From: Firmicutes bacterium HGW-Firmicutes-15
GTDB lineage: Bacteria > Bacillota > Syntrophomonadia > Syntrophomonadales > Syntrophomonadaceae
Direction: 5' to 3'
Length of the DNA stretch: 64,000 nucleotides
Assembly (NCBI GenBank): GCA_002840245.1
Contig: PHAA01000014.1
Span: forward strand, 19,524-83,523
Shown here: positions 35,549 to 45,063 of the stretch, one piece after another
How positions within the stretch are numbered: position 1 is the stretch's first letter
Layout of the letters: every line of letters begins with the position of its first letter
Notes under the pieces: model-generated
Seen by the model: the letters and a program-made list of their open reading frames with translations, nothing else
Told to the model about the DNA's origin: nothing
Databases searched by the model: none
Translations under genes and position numbers: made by a program

Positions 35549-36262
35549 ATGATCAAGGTATTACTTCTCGAAGATGAAGAATACAATAGAGAATTTTTAA
35601 AACAAATCCTAAAGGAAGTAGTTGGAATCGCAGAAATATTCGATGTTCAGAGTGGTAAGGAAGCTATCGACTGGGCCTTAGAAAATCATCCCCATATTGC
35701 TTTGCTTGATATCGAACTTACCAACCAGAAGGAGAATGGATTGGATGTTGCGCGAGCTATTAGCCAATCACTGAAAGACACCTATATAGTATTTGTAACC
35801 GGGTATTCCAAATATGCTGTAGACTCTTTTGATGTTCACCCTTACGGTTATATTCTAAAACCGATAAAGATTCCGAAATTTCAGGAATTAATTGCGGAAA
35901 TTGTCTATAAAATCAAACATCAAAACCAACTAATATCAGATGTGTTTACAGTAAGGATCAAGAATGAAATGTTACACATAAATTATAAGGATATTATTTT
36001 TATCGAGGTTGAGAATCACAAATCTATTATTCATACTAAGGGGGCTACTTGGGAAATGCGCAAAGGCCTGGATGAAATTGAAGGAATGCTGGGACCAGAT
36101 TTTTTGCGTGTTCACCGGTCATTTATTGTGAATTTGACCAAGATTAAGAAAACTAAAGAAACATACGACCGATCTTATGAGATTGAATTTATGAATTACT
36201 CAAAAACAGCCTTAATGAGCCGTTATTACTATCCAAAATACAGAGAACACTTTGAACCATGA
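35549..36262 (+). CDS. LytTR-family response regulator
   Basis: A 237-residue regulator: receiver domain with L-L-E-D-E near the start, acceptor Asp in I-A-L-L-D-I-E-L and the conserved Lys in I-L-K-P-I-K; C-terminal LytTR DNA-binding domain (about 135-235) with R-V-H-R-S-F-I-V-N. AgrA, VirR and LytR are of this type and bind 21-bp-spaced direct repeats, which are present at 33320-33374. Twelve bases after agrD; last gene of the locus. Confidence 0.9.
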   Translation: MIKVLLLEDEEYNREFLKQILKEVVGIAEIFDVQSGKEAIDWALENHPHIALLDIELTNQKENGLDVARAISQSLKDTYIVFVTGYSKYAVDSFDVHPYGYILKPIKIPKFQELIAEIVYKIKHQNQLISDVFTVRIKNEMLHINYKDIIFIEVENHKSIIHTKGATWEMRKGLDEIEGMLGPDFLRVHRSFIVNLTKIKKTKETYDRSYEIEFMNYSKTALMSRYYYPKYREHFEP

Positions 36263-36267
36263 ACAAA

Positions 36268-36861
36268 CTAGACCTGCAATAAAGTTAAGCTATTTAATGA
36301 GTGCCAACCGCTGAGCGGGTGGTACTCATTTTGTATGGGAGTGATTTTCTTACTTCGGAAATCAGCAATCAATAAGTCTACCATTCTATTATAGCTATAT
36401 ACTCCATCAACCTGTCGGTTGGATTTTAAATACAGGTCGTTGACATCATTGCTTATATTTCCCGCTATGCTTTCATGTTTTTTCAAGAAAACCGAGTAGT
36501 TTTTCAAGTCTTCCCTAACCCCATGGCTATACTTTTCCTGCAATTGGAGGTATCTTTCGATGTCATATTTTTTTAACATATTCATTGAAATAATAACCGC
36601 GAGCAGATTACCTGAATACTGGAAGTCAGGATTGGGATTCAGGTTGCAGGTAAGATAGGCTATATAGTTGGCTTCATCTTCCCTGGCAAAGCCCCACTGG
36701 TGTGCCATCTCGTGGGAAACAGTGCACGGCAGCATGGCATCAGGCAATGACATATTTATATTGGCCTCACCGGTAAAAGGGGAATACACCCCGGCAAAGC
36801 CCAAGTAGGACATGGGTTCACTTAAAAAGATCCCTTTGGGTTGGCCGTACCTCCCACCCAT
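36268..36861 (-). pseudogene. C-terminal remnant of a DUF3810-type zinc metallopeptidase
   Basis: The 197 codons hold the C-terminal part of a DUF3810 protein: a G-R-Y-G-Q-P-K-G-I entry, S-P-F-T-G-E-A-N-I-N-M and the zinc motif H-E-M-A-H-Q-W-G-F-A-R-E-D-E. Family members are about 350 residues with N-terminal membrane segments, which are missing here. There is no ribosome site before the ATG, and a stop codon lies eight codons upstream in frame. Probably a 5'-deleted gene; expression as a soluble domain cannot be ruled out. Confidence 0.65.
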
Positions 36862-36890
36862 ACAGGATATGAAAATTGCTCATATTGGTA

Positions 36891-37379
36891 TCATTTACCT
36901 ACAAGGCTCGTCTCGACTACTTTGGTTGTTTTGTTTTGAAAATCATACTCCAAATAGGTTGATTGACCATTAAGGTATAAATATTTGACCCGAATCTTTA
37001 GTTTTTGGTTCTCAACGATCGGCTGATATTTATTAGTAGGAACAGTCACCAGTTGAAAATGTGCTCCATTTCGAATTTTTGGCGACATGATATTCTGCTC
37101 AATTATAAGTTCTTTCTTTTCTTGGTTTATATAATAATTTTTAATTACATCTGATGCTCCACTCAAAAGGTAGAGAGCTTTAGCATTATGAATGATTGGA
37201 TAAGCCGATCTGCTATCATTTGATTCTATGGCTGTAAAGCCGTCTTTATATACATATTGAATGTTTTCATCTCTAAATATCTCTGGAATTTCATTAGTCA
37301 ATTCAACTCCGTTGGTTGTAATTAGATAAAGCACAAATGATGCTAGTGTCAAAGCACTTAGTATAATATATTTCCGCAC
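36891..37379 (-). CDS. Hypothetical protein with N-terminal membrane anchor
   Basis: A 162-residue protein with one N-terminal hydrophobic segment (about 4-22), the remainder beta-rich and probably extracytoplasmic. Not recognised. The GTG start follows GGAGG by eight bases. It ends 29 bases before the metallopeptidase remnant; the deletion that made the remnant probably lies in that short gap. Confidence 0.55.
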   Translation of the reverse strand: MRKYIILSALTLASFVLYLITTNGVELTNEIPEIFRDENIQYVYKDGFTAIESNDSRSAYPIIHNAKALYLLSGASDVIKNYYINQEKKELIIEQNIMSPKIRNGAHFQLVTVPTNKYQPIVENQKLKIRVKYLYLNGQSTYLEYDFQNKTTKVVETSLVGK

Positions 37380-37566
37380 CTAGAAGCCTCCTCGTCAATA
37401 TAAAACTTCCACTTTATCCTTCCAAGGTGTAAAATATTCCATAATTGGTAAAAGAAATCAGTGAAATACATCTAGTAGTAATTATAAGCTAATTTGCCAT
37501 ATCTTTCGTCCTGTGCTTACAGCGTTCGAATTATTGTGGTAATTTTAAACATGAGGAGGGATCAAA

Positions 37567-38250
37567 ATTACCGATCATGATATTATTATAAAGGATTTAC
37601 GAAAAATATATCGTATAGGGCAGGAAAAGGTCATTGCCCTTGACAGTGTATCTCTTACTATTACACATGGAACAGTCTGCTGTATCCTAGGGACATCCGG
37701 GTCAGGCAAGTCTACTCTGTTAAACCTTATGGCGGGATTGGAAAAGCCTTCCCACGGAACAGTGAAGATTAATGGCCGATCCATCGGCAAAATGAACGAA
37801 CACCAGTTAGCCATTTTCAGGCAAAAAAACGTCGGGTTTGTTTTTCAATCATATAATCTAATTCCTACTATGACAGCATTGGAAAATGTCAGCCTCCCAT
37901 TAACCTTTCGAGGCTTAAGTAAAAGAATACGCGAACGACGTTCAGCCAGCATGTTAGAGGCAGTTGGCCTTAAAACCCACCTGAGGCACAAACCCACCCA
38001 GATGAGCGGCGGACAGCAGCAAAGAGTTGGAATTGCCAGGGCATTTGTGAGTAACCCTCCGATTGTATTTGCCGATGAACCTACCGGCAACCTGGACTCT
38101 CAAACCACCCTTGATATTATGGAACTTATTATTGGAATAGCTCGTACTAATCATCAGACCCTTATTATCGTGACCCATGATAGTGAAGTGGCTAGATATG
38201 CGGACCGAATTATCTATATTCGGGATGGCAGAATTACAGAAAATAACTAA
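37567..38250 (+). CDS. LolD/MacB-type ABC transporter ATPase with apparent ATT start
   Basis: A 227-residue ATPase: Walker A G-T-S-G-S-G-K-S-T near residue 41, signature M-S-G-G-Q-Q-Q-R-V near 140, Walker B I-V-F-A-D-E-P-T-G-N-L-D near 163 and switch His near 195. Between the in-frame stop at 37552 and Walker A there is no ATG, GTG, TTG or CTG. The ATT at 37567 lies eight bases after GAGGAGG, so an ATT start (as in infC) is the best reading; the first ATG in frame (37729) lies after Walker A and would give a dead protein. It energises the permease two genes on. Confidence 0.85.
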   Translation: MTDHDIIIKDLRKIYRIGQEKVIALDSVSLTITHGTVCCILGTSGSGKSTLLNLMAGLEKPSHGTVKINGRSIGKMNEHQLAIFRQKNVGFVFQSYNLIPTMTALENVSLPLTFRGLSKRIRERRSASMLEAVGLKTHLRHKPTQMSGGQQQRVGIARAFVSNPPIVFADEPTGNLDSQTTLDIMELIIGIARTNHQTLIIVTHDSEVARYADRIIYIRDGRITENN

Positions 38251-38274
38251 TTTAGTTGAGGTGAGGCAGATATA

Positions 38275-39933
38275 ATGAAGAAATTATCCTTAATACTTTT
38301 TACCCTAGTTTTTATAGGCATTTTACACCCCCTTATATCACTGGCAGAGGATTACTTGTCAACAGAAGACCCGAACATCATTATTGCCAGTGATGGATGG
38401 ATGCCGGTTTTTAAAGCCGGGGAAAATGCCACCTTATCAATACCTTATGAAAATACCAGTTATGGTTCGGCTAAAGATGCTACTATTTCAATTGTAATGA
38501 ATGATCCTGAGAAGGTACCGTTTAAACCCGATAGGATGTCATTGACAAACTATGCTTTATATATTGGTAATGGTTCCTATTCCAGTAGCTTTAAAGTGAA
38601 TATCCCTGCCAATACCAAACCAGGGATTTATCCTATAACCGTTACTATTAGCTATTCATCTGCAAGGGGAGCAAGGGGGAGTGTAAGCTCCACCGTTTAC
38701 GTGAAAATTATTAATGAAAACAAACAACCAACCTTAAAACTCTTAGCGGTAGACCTTGGCGGAGATAATTTGCTGGCAGGTTCAAGCCGCGAGATAAACC
38801 TGCAATGCAAAAATGATGGAGACCTTAATATCAAAGATATTGAGCTGCGATTAAGTGGTTTCACACCTGAGGGTATTAATTTGGAAAAATCGTCTGATAT
38901 CCACTACATAGATTCCATAAAAGCCAGAATAGTGAGGTCGGTGGGGGTTACGCTCCATGTTAATTCCAACCTGAAAACAGGAACTTATGCGCTTGACTTA
39001 AACATGAAATATAAAGATGACAACGATCGAGAGTATACAGAGACTATTAAGGTATATATACCGGTAGTGGGCAAGGGGGAACAGGACGATTCAATACCAC
39101 GAATAATTATTGATCAGTATACATATGGGGGCGACTTTGTATTAGCTGGGCAGGATTTCGGACTAAACCTATCCCTTATCAATACCAGCCAGACCGCTGT
39201 GAAAAATATAAAAGTTAGCTTGACCTCGGATGGGCAAATATTTTCCCCGGTAAGTAACAGCAACTCCTTTTATATCAACAAAATCGAGCCCCAGGAACGA
39301 GTAGAGAAGATCTTGATGTTCCGGGCTAAACTAGGCGCAGAAAATCAAACCTATGTCATAAATACGAGTATAGATTACCAGGATAGCAAGGGTGAAAAGT
39401 TAAACGAAAAGGAAGTTATCAGCATTCCGGTGGTACAGCAAATAAGACTGATGGCATCAGCAGTTGAACTTCCTCCTGAAATTTTCGTTGATAACCCAAT
39501 GAGCTTATCAGTAGAATTCTATAATGCTGGGCGGTCAATCATTCGTAACCTGACTATTCAAGCAGAGGGTGATTTTGAGAGCCGTGACGGCGAATTATAT
39601 ATTGGCAATTTAGAAGCCGGGAAAAGTGATACCTATGATGTAACCATTACCCCGCATATGGAAGGTAAACTTGAGGGAAGGATTCTTTTTAAGTATGAAG
39701 ACGATGCCGGAAAGCCATATGAGCTGGAAAAGAAACTAAACCTGCAGGCAATAACGGCACCTGCAGGGCCCTTCATGGAGATGAATCAGCCTCCAGTGCC
39801 AAGCAAGCAAAAGTTGTCCAGTATTTGGATGATATCGATCGGGGTGGTAATTGTACTCCTCACTACTATTGCTATTATAATCATTCGCAAACGCCGCAAG
39901 GCCAAATTAGAGGAAGTGGACTTTGATGAATAG
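38275..39933 (+). CDS. Membrane-anchored extracellular Ig-like (CARDB/NPCBM-type) protein of an ABC system
   Basis: A 552-residue exported protein: signal peptide (about 1-24), a series of three or four beta-sandwich domains about 120 residues long, each rich in N-x-x-x-x-P-G/T turns as in CARDB or COG1361 S-layer-type domains, then one C-terminal membrane helix (about 520-540) and a basic tail. It lies between the ATPase and MacB-type permease, where Gram-negative systems encode the MacA adaptor, so it may present or accept substrate outside the membrane. It overlaps the permease by eight bases. Confidence 0.75.
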   Translation: MKKLSLILFTLVFIGILHPLISLAEDYLSTEDPNIIIASDGWMPVFKAGENATLSIPYENTSYGSAKDATISIVMNDPEKVPFKPDRMSLTNYALYIGNGSYSSSFKVNIPANTKPGIYPITVTISYSSARGARGSVSSTVYVKIINENKQPTLKLLAVDLGGDNLLAGSSREINLQCKNDGDLNIKDIELRLSGFTPEGINLEKSSDIHYIDSIKARIVRSVGVTLHVNSNLKTGTYALDLNMKYKDDNDREYTETIKVYIPVVGKGEQDDSIPRIIIDQYTYGGDFVLAGQDFGLNLSLINTSQTAVKNIKVSLTSDGQIFSPVSNSNSFYINKIEPQERVEKILMFRAKLGAENQTYVINTSIDYQDSKGEKLNEKEVISIPVVQQIRLMASAVELPPEIFVDNPMSLSVEFYNAGRSIIRNLTIQAEGDFESRDGELYIGNLEAGKSDTYDVTITPHMEGKLEGRILFKYEDDAGKPYELEKKLNLQAITAPAGPFMEMNQPPVPSKQKLSSIWMISIGVVIVLLTTIAIIIIRKRRKAKLEEVDFDE

Positions 39934-41290
39934 TAAAGACCTTTTTCTGATGAGTTTTAAGAATCTGCTTCAACGCAAGACGCGAACCATTTTAACAGTA
40001 TTAGGGGTGGTAATAGGTACCAGCTCCATTGTTATCATGTTGTCCCTCGGAATTGCCATGGATAGTAGTTTTAAAGAAGATTTGGCTCAGATGGGAAGCC
40101 TGAATATAATTGAGGTACACCAGGGTTACAACGGATCAGGAATGATGAACAAAAAGGGACCGGAGGTAAAATTGGACGACAAGGCTGTGACCACATTTGA
40201 AAAAATTCCTGGTGTAGTAGCGGTTATGCCCCTGAAAAATGCTAACCTTAAGATGGGGGCTGGAAAGATGGTTGCTCACGTACAGATAATGGGGGTACGG
40301 CCACAGGACTTAAAAGAATTTGATTTTGAGGTTGAAGAAGGGCGGCTTTTACAATCATCTGATAAGGAAGCCATTATATTTGGAGCCCAGGTGCCATATA
40401 ATTTTCGCAATCCTCGTTTGAAAAACAGTGGAGGAGGAATGATTATTGAGCGGGGAGGAAACATGGGGCCTGGAATGAACCAGTCCCGTCCTAAGCCTCA
40501 GGTAGATCTGCTAAAGAGCAAGTTAATTATAACCTCAGATATGGAATATGGCGAAAAGCGTACGGCAACTGGTGATCCCAATACTACACCACCCAAGCAA
40601 TACGAGATAAAGGGATTAGGAATTCTGAAGGAGAGTAGAAACGAGAAGGATTATCAGGCCTATATGAACATTAGTCAATTGAATCAAATACTGAAAGAGG
40701 ATACTAACTCCAAATCCAGAAAAGAGCCGGACGAAGACAAACAGTACAATAATATTAAGGTCAAAGTAAAGGACATAGAAAATGTCGAAGGGGTACAGAA
40801 ACAGATTAAGGGCATGGGCTATCAAACATTCAGTCTCACCGACATGCTTGATTCTATGAAAAAAACCTCCCGCACTATTCAGGCGATTTTGGCTGGGATT
40901 GGGGCTATCAGTCTATTGGTAGCCGCTATCGGAATCACGAATACCATGGTAATGAGCATATACGAGAGAACGCGCGAAATTGGAATTATTAAAGTGCTGG
41001 GAGCGAACATTCGCGATATCAAGAAACTGTTTCTCATTGAAGCCGGTTTAATTGGTTTGGGTGGAGGTCTTATCGGCTTAGTGCTGAGCTATGCGGTATC
41101 AGTAATACTAAATAAAGTCGGCATGCAGCTAATGGGAGACATGGGAGTTAGCCGAAGCATATCAATCATATCTCCCGAATTAGCTTTAGGAGCGGTGGTA
41201 TTTTCATCTTTGGTTGGTCTAGTTTCCGGTTATGCACCGGCAAGAAGGGCTATGAAACTCAGTGCTCTGGATGCCATCCGAAGCGATTAG
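39926..41290 (+). CDS. MacB-like ABC transporter permease
   Basis: A 454-residue FtsX/MacB permease: an N-terminal membrane segment (about 20-40), a large extracytoplasmic MacB_PCD domain (about 45-310) and three C-terminal membrane segments containing E-R-T-R-E-I-G-I-I-K-V-L-G-A and the final R-R-A-M-K-L-S-A-L-D-A-I-R. Such transporters act on peptides, lipoproteins or antimicrobial compounds by mechanotransmission. ATG at 39926 is preferred to the TTG three bases upstream. Downstream of the agr locus, but no LytTR-like repeats were seen upstream of this operon. Confidence 0.87.
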   Translation: MNSKDLFLMSFKNLLQRKTRTILTVLGVVIGTSSIVIMLSLGIAMDSSFKEDLAQMGSLNIIEVHQGYNGSGMMNKKGPEVKLDDKAVTTFEKIPGVVAVMPLKNANLKMGAGKMVAHVQIMGVRPQDLKEFDFEVEEGRLLQSSDKEAIIFGAQVPYNFRNPRLKNSGGGMIIERGGNMGPGMNQSRPKPQVDLLKSKLIITSDMEYGEKRTATGDPNTTPPKQYEIKGLGILKESRNEKDYQAYMNISQLNQILKEDTNSKSRKEPDEDKQYNNIKVKVKDIENVEGVQKQIKGMGYQTFSLTDMLDSMKKTSRTIQAILAGIGAISLLVAAIGITNTMVMSIYERTREIGIIKVLGANIRDIKKLFLIEAGLIGLGGGLIGLVLSYAVSVILNKVGMQLMGDMGVSRSISIISPELALGAVVFSSLVGLVSGYAPARRAMKLSALDAIRSD

Positions 41291-41334
41291 AGCAGGGGCA
41301 ATCAATCATCAAGGTGCAAACTCAACTAAAGCAC

Positions 41335-41385
41335 TCCCTCCGGAGTGGTATAGATTAAAAGGGATAAGCGAATCGCTTATCCCTT
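41335..41385. terminator. Hairpin resembling the hdr-flox operon end
   Basis: A 13-bp inverted repeat (41359-41371 with 41373-41385) whose GGGATAAGC core equals that of the terminator at 31491. The preceding CTCCGGAGTGGTA equals the last codons of floxA. It ends the ABC operon. Confidence 0.6.
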
Positions 41386-41432
41386 GAGTTTCAGGGCATC
41401 CTCTTAATTCCTCCGAAAAATATTATCCTAAT

Positions 41433-43178
41433 CTAGTTGGCTAGGATGGGAACATTTCCTCCAACCTGTATCGGTCCGGGAAGATTTATTTGTTTCATTT
41501 CAAATAAACCTACATAGTTCCATGTTATTGGCTTCAGGGCCTTCAAAAACATATTGGCTTCAGGGTCTGGACTGCTGGCATTTACTACGGCTTGAATAAT
41601 CAATACAATAATAACAGCTATTACCGCACCTATAATACCAAAAATCATTCCAGCCAATACAGCCACCAGCCATACCCACCATTCAACCGTGGTTCCGTGA
41701 CCGCTGCTATAGCTTTTTTGTTCATAAGATATAATCTGCTTGTCATCTTGGGTGGTAATTTTAAAAGTGTATTCACCATGAACCCAGTAATCAATATTTA
41801 TTCCGGGGCTCGGGGTTACCGTTAATTTCATGTCAATCGTAAACGCATTATCACTAATTTGTATTTTAAGCAGAGTAACTTTGGGTGTATATCCTTTGAC
41901 CTTTTCGTAATAGTCAAAGGATTTAGTATTTTGAATAACAGCGGGGCTACCACTTACCTGAAAATAGCTGCTGTCAACCTTCATCCCGCTTATCACCTGA
42001 GGTAAAACTACTTTTTCCATGAAGAGTTGGTTGGATATAATCAGGGCAGCTCTGCAATCATTGGGCACTGTGCCCATAAGTAACTGGTCAACTCCAGGAA
42101 CCTTGCCAGTAGTAAGGGTTAACGCCCCCAAAACGTTGTCATCCGGATTTTTACTATCATTGATAAAAGCATACTGCACCAGGCTTGGGATCAAGTAGGG
42201 ATAATCCTCATCTATCCCCTCCAGAGTAATTTCAAAGACTTTGTAGGGGTGTCCTGGTATTTGCTTACGCAGCAATTCAAGTAGAGCAGTTTCCAAAGCG
42301 GTTTTCTGCTCAATTAGATCTTTGGGTAGTTTTTCAAGATCAATACCCACAAAAGCCTCGGTGTTGCTGATATCGATCTGGAATTCATATTTATGTCCTT
42401 TTTCTGGTTGTACAGGGGATTTTACATAAACCAGGTTAACTGTCATAACAACCTGCACCCCGGTAAGATCAAATCCCGGTTCCTGATCCTGAAACCGGAT
42501 AGTACCACTTTTTATAGGAATTATTAAATCAATATTTGAACCAGTGCCAGATTTTACCTGGGTGGCAGCAAAAGTACCTTTGATTTTGATAGGAATAGTA
42601 ATAGGGCCAAATTTTATCTTATACTCGGCATCAAAATCTTTAGGCATCAAGCCTAAACTATAAGCAATTGTGAGTCCATTATTCAGTTCCTTCTGCCTTA
42701 TAGCAGATACTATATCCCATCCCTGGGCAAAATCCTGGGCCAATGTATCGACCAAAGTGTGTAATTCCTGGTTAACATATTCATCTTGCCCATTTTCACT
42801 TACTACCGGCCATTGCTTCTGCATTTCTGCAATTTTGTTCAGCAAATTATTTGGAGCTCCTGTAGCACGCTGGAATGCTTTTAAGGGGTCTTCAGCAAAA
42901 GCTTGAGCATTGGCAGGATCATCCTGCATCCACTGCATTACTTTGTCCTGATAAGGATATAATTCCTGGTAAAGCAACCCCATATTATCACCAATATCAG
43001 GATTTGTACGGGAAAGCTGGGCTAGAACAGGATGATTGGCAGCATTTATGCTCGCTTTAGAGGCCTTGAATTCAAGCTCACAATACTGGCTCCCATCACT
43101 TGCCACGACGGCAAGATTACTAGGATTACTGGATGGCACCTTAATTTTTGTTCTAACACTTGATACGCTACTGGACAA
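41433..43178 (-). CDS. P47/TULIP-like protein with a C-terminal membrane hairpin
   Basis: A 581-residue protein resembling the clostridial P47 family (tubular lipid-binding TULIP fold) usually seen in botulinum orfX clusters. Similar stretches are A-Q-G-W-D-I-V-S-A-I near 150 and the C-R-A-A-L-I-I-S-N-Q-L-F region near 390. The first 100 residues are an extra helical domain not unlike a Nif11-type leader. Near 500-530 lies a long hydrophobic region (V-W-L-V-A-V-L-A-G-M and I-V-L-L-I-Q type) predicted to insert in membrane. TTG start behind GGAGGAG. No toxin gene is nearby. Lipid binding is inferred. Confidence 0.65.
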   Translation of the reverse strand: MSSSVSSVRTKIKVPSSNPSNLAVVASDGSQYCELEFKASKASINAANHPVLAQLSRTNPDIGDNMGLLYQELYPYQDKVMQWMQDDPANAQAFAEDPLKAFQRATGAPNNLLNKIAEMQKQWPVVSENGQDEYVNQELHTLVDTLAQDFAQGWDIVSAIRQKELNNGLTIAYSLGLMPKDFDAEYKIKFGPITIPIKIKGTFAATQVKSGTGSNIDLIIPIKSGTIRFQDQEPGFDLTGVQVVMTVNLVYVKSPVQPEKGHKYEFQIDISNTEAFVGIDLEKLPKDLIEQKTALETALLELLRKQIPGHPYKVFEITLEGIDEDYPYLIPSLVQYAFINDSKNPDDNVLGALTLTTGKVPGVDQLLMGTVPNDCRAALIISNQLFMEKVVLPQVISGMKVDSSYFQVSGSPAVIQNTKSFDYYEKVKGYTPKVTLLKIQISDNAFTIDMKLTVTPSPGINIDYWVHGEYTFKITTQDDKQIISYEQKSYSSGHGTTVEWWVWLVAVLAGMIFGIIGAVIAVIIVLIIQAVVNASSPDPEANMFLKALKPITWNYVGLFEMKQINLPGPIQVGGNVPILAN

Positions 43179-43466
43179 TTAGTCATCTCCTCCATTATTC
43201 TATTTATTAGCAAAATGTGTAATTGCCAACATCAAATATTATTAAGATATAGTTGTATATATTACATAATTTCACCAAAAGAAAGTGACGAAGAATATGG
43301 TGCGCATATTAGTCAAAGGTAAATTGAAAGAATTACTTAGTGTATTCGTATTCAAGTGTATAACTGCAGGGATGAAAGCCAATCGGTTTTAGCTGGAATA
43401 ATTCATGGCGTCAATCGACTAATTAAACTATCGAATGGAAGCGAAAATTATCAGGAGGTATATAAT

Positions 43467-44330
43467 GTGAAGCTGCTAAGGAAAGTTATCGTACTGGTTC
43501 TCTTTTTAGGATTGGTGTTATTATCGTCCGGCTGTGGTTCGAGTAAAGTACTGATTCCTGGTCAAACCAACGAAAACACGCCCACCCCATTGATACCAGT
43601 TCCTCAAACGACTAATGTCGCTGTTTACTATCTGAAAAGCACTGATAACGAGTTCTACCTAGTGCGGGAGGTACACCAAGTTGAGAAAACTCCAGCAGTC
43701 GCCCAGGCAGCAGTAGAGGAACTGATTAAGGGTAATCCAGTTACTCCCGGTGCCTATCGGGTCCTATCCCCAGATACTAAGGTTTTGGGGATAAATATTA
43801 ACCAAGGGCTGGCTACAGTTAACTTCTCCTCGGAGGTGCTTAGGGCCAATGTAGGGTCAGTCGGGGAAGCGCTGGGAATAGTCAGTATTGTCAATACCCT
43901 GACTGAGTTTCCGACCATTCAAAAAGTTTCCTTTATGGTGGACGGTCAGGTTGAAAAAGCCATAGATTGGTGGGGACATGTTGGACTATCCGAACAACCG
44001 TTTAGTCGGAATTTGACGGTTGTTAACGAGCCAGTCATTTGGGTAACAGCCCCAGTTCCAGGTCAGATTATCAGCAGTCCTGTGGAGATTAAGGGGAATG
44101 CACGGGTTTTTGAAGCCACGGTGAGTTTTAGGGTTAGAGACACTAATGGCAACATATTGGCCGAAGGTTTTACTACTGCCAGCGAAGGTGCTCCCGGGCG
44201 TGGAGACTTCCTGGGGAGACTGGACTTTAAGCCTGCTGGTCCGGGCAAAGGTCAAATTGAAGTTTTTGAGGTAAGTATGAAAGATGGAAGTGATCGCAAC
44301 AAAGTGATTATTCCGGTAGAATGGCAATAA
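43467..44330 (+). CDS. GerMN/Gmad2-domain lipoprotein
   Basis: A 287-residue lipoprotein with lipobox L-S-S-G-C near residue 23, a short linker, one GerMN domain (about 45-165; V-A-V-Y-Y-L-K-S and V-E-E-L-I-K-G) and a C-terminal Gmad2 immunoglobulin-like domain (about 190-287). These domains occur in GerM and related sporulation or spore germination lipoproteins. GTG at 43467 follows AGGAGG by eight bases; the longer frame upstream has no ribosome site. Paired with another lipoprotein gene 27 bases on. Confidence 0.87.
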   Translation: MKLLRKVIVLVLFLGLVLLSSGCGSSKVLIPGQTNENTPTPLIPVPQTTNVAVYYLKSTDNEFYLVREVHQVEKTPAVAQAAVEELIKGNPVTPGAYRVLSPDTKVLGININQGLATVNFSSEVLRANVGSVGEALGIVSIVNTLTEFPTIQKVSFMVDGQVEKAIDWWGHVGLSEQPFSRNLTVVNEPVIWVTAPVPGQIISSPVEIKGNARVFEATVSFRVRDTNGNILAEGFTTASEGAPGRGDFLGRLDFKPAGPGKGQIEVFEVSMKDGSDRNKVIIPVEWQ

Positions 44331-44357
44331 GCCTTTGATAAAAGGTAGGGGGTGATA

Positions 44358-44894
44358 ATGCTAATGAAAAAAATCATTTATGGATTGATAGTTGCCTGTT
44401 TATTAACAATTTTAGGCTGCAGCAACATTAGCCAGCCAGTTAGTACCGATAATACAAAAAATGAGTTTAATTTTTTATTGCAATACGGGATATCAGCCAG
44501 AAATCAGATTGATACCTTTAATGGAACCTATACCAAAGATTTGATTTCTGCTGGGACTAAGACAATAAAACTTAGGTTTAATGATACAGAATTATCTGAC
44601 ATTAAAAAACAAATGCAGCAAATAAGTATACTTGATTATCCAGAAAAATTTGTGCCTGAAACTAATAGGTATGTAACTCCCAATATTACATATAATCTGA
44701 AAATAAATATTGATGGAACTACTAAGGAAATTCATTGGGAAGATTATAATTGCTTTGATATTGATGGAATTGCTAAACTGGTTGAGCCGGTGGAAGCTAC
44801 CAAGCTAAGAAATGTAATGGGAAATATAATAACAATTATTGAACAAAAAGAAGAGTACAAAAAACTACCGCAACCGGTTGGAGGTTATGACTAA
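44358..44894 (+). CDS. Lipoprotein of unknown function
   Basis: A 178-residue lipoprotein: signal peptide with lipobox I-L-G-C at about residue 21, then a small alpha/beta domain with no recognised family. ATG at 44358 follows GGGGG by six bases. Its position directly after the GerMN lipoprotein suggests a shared envelope role. Confidence 0.7.
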   Translation: MLMKKIIYGLIVACLLTILGCSNISQPVSTDNTKNEFNFLLQYGISARNQIDTFNGTYTKDLISAGTKTIKLRFNDTELSDIKKQMQQISILDYPEKFVPETNRYVTPNITYNLKINIDGTTKEIHWEDYNCFDIDGIAKLVEPVEATKLRNVMGNIITIIEQKEEYKKLPQPVGGYD

Positions 44895-45063
44895 TAGTTA
44901 TTGCAAATATCACCACCCTGAAACAACTAAAGGGTGCACAACTAAATCTTTGCCACAGCAACACTGAGGTGAGATCACTGTAGGTGTCCCGAGGAGCGGT
45001 TTTTGTGAGGGATACTATAAGAAAAAGGGGAGAAAGAAAAGTGAAATGTGTTGGGATATTTTA

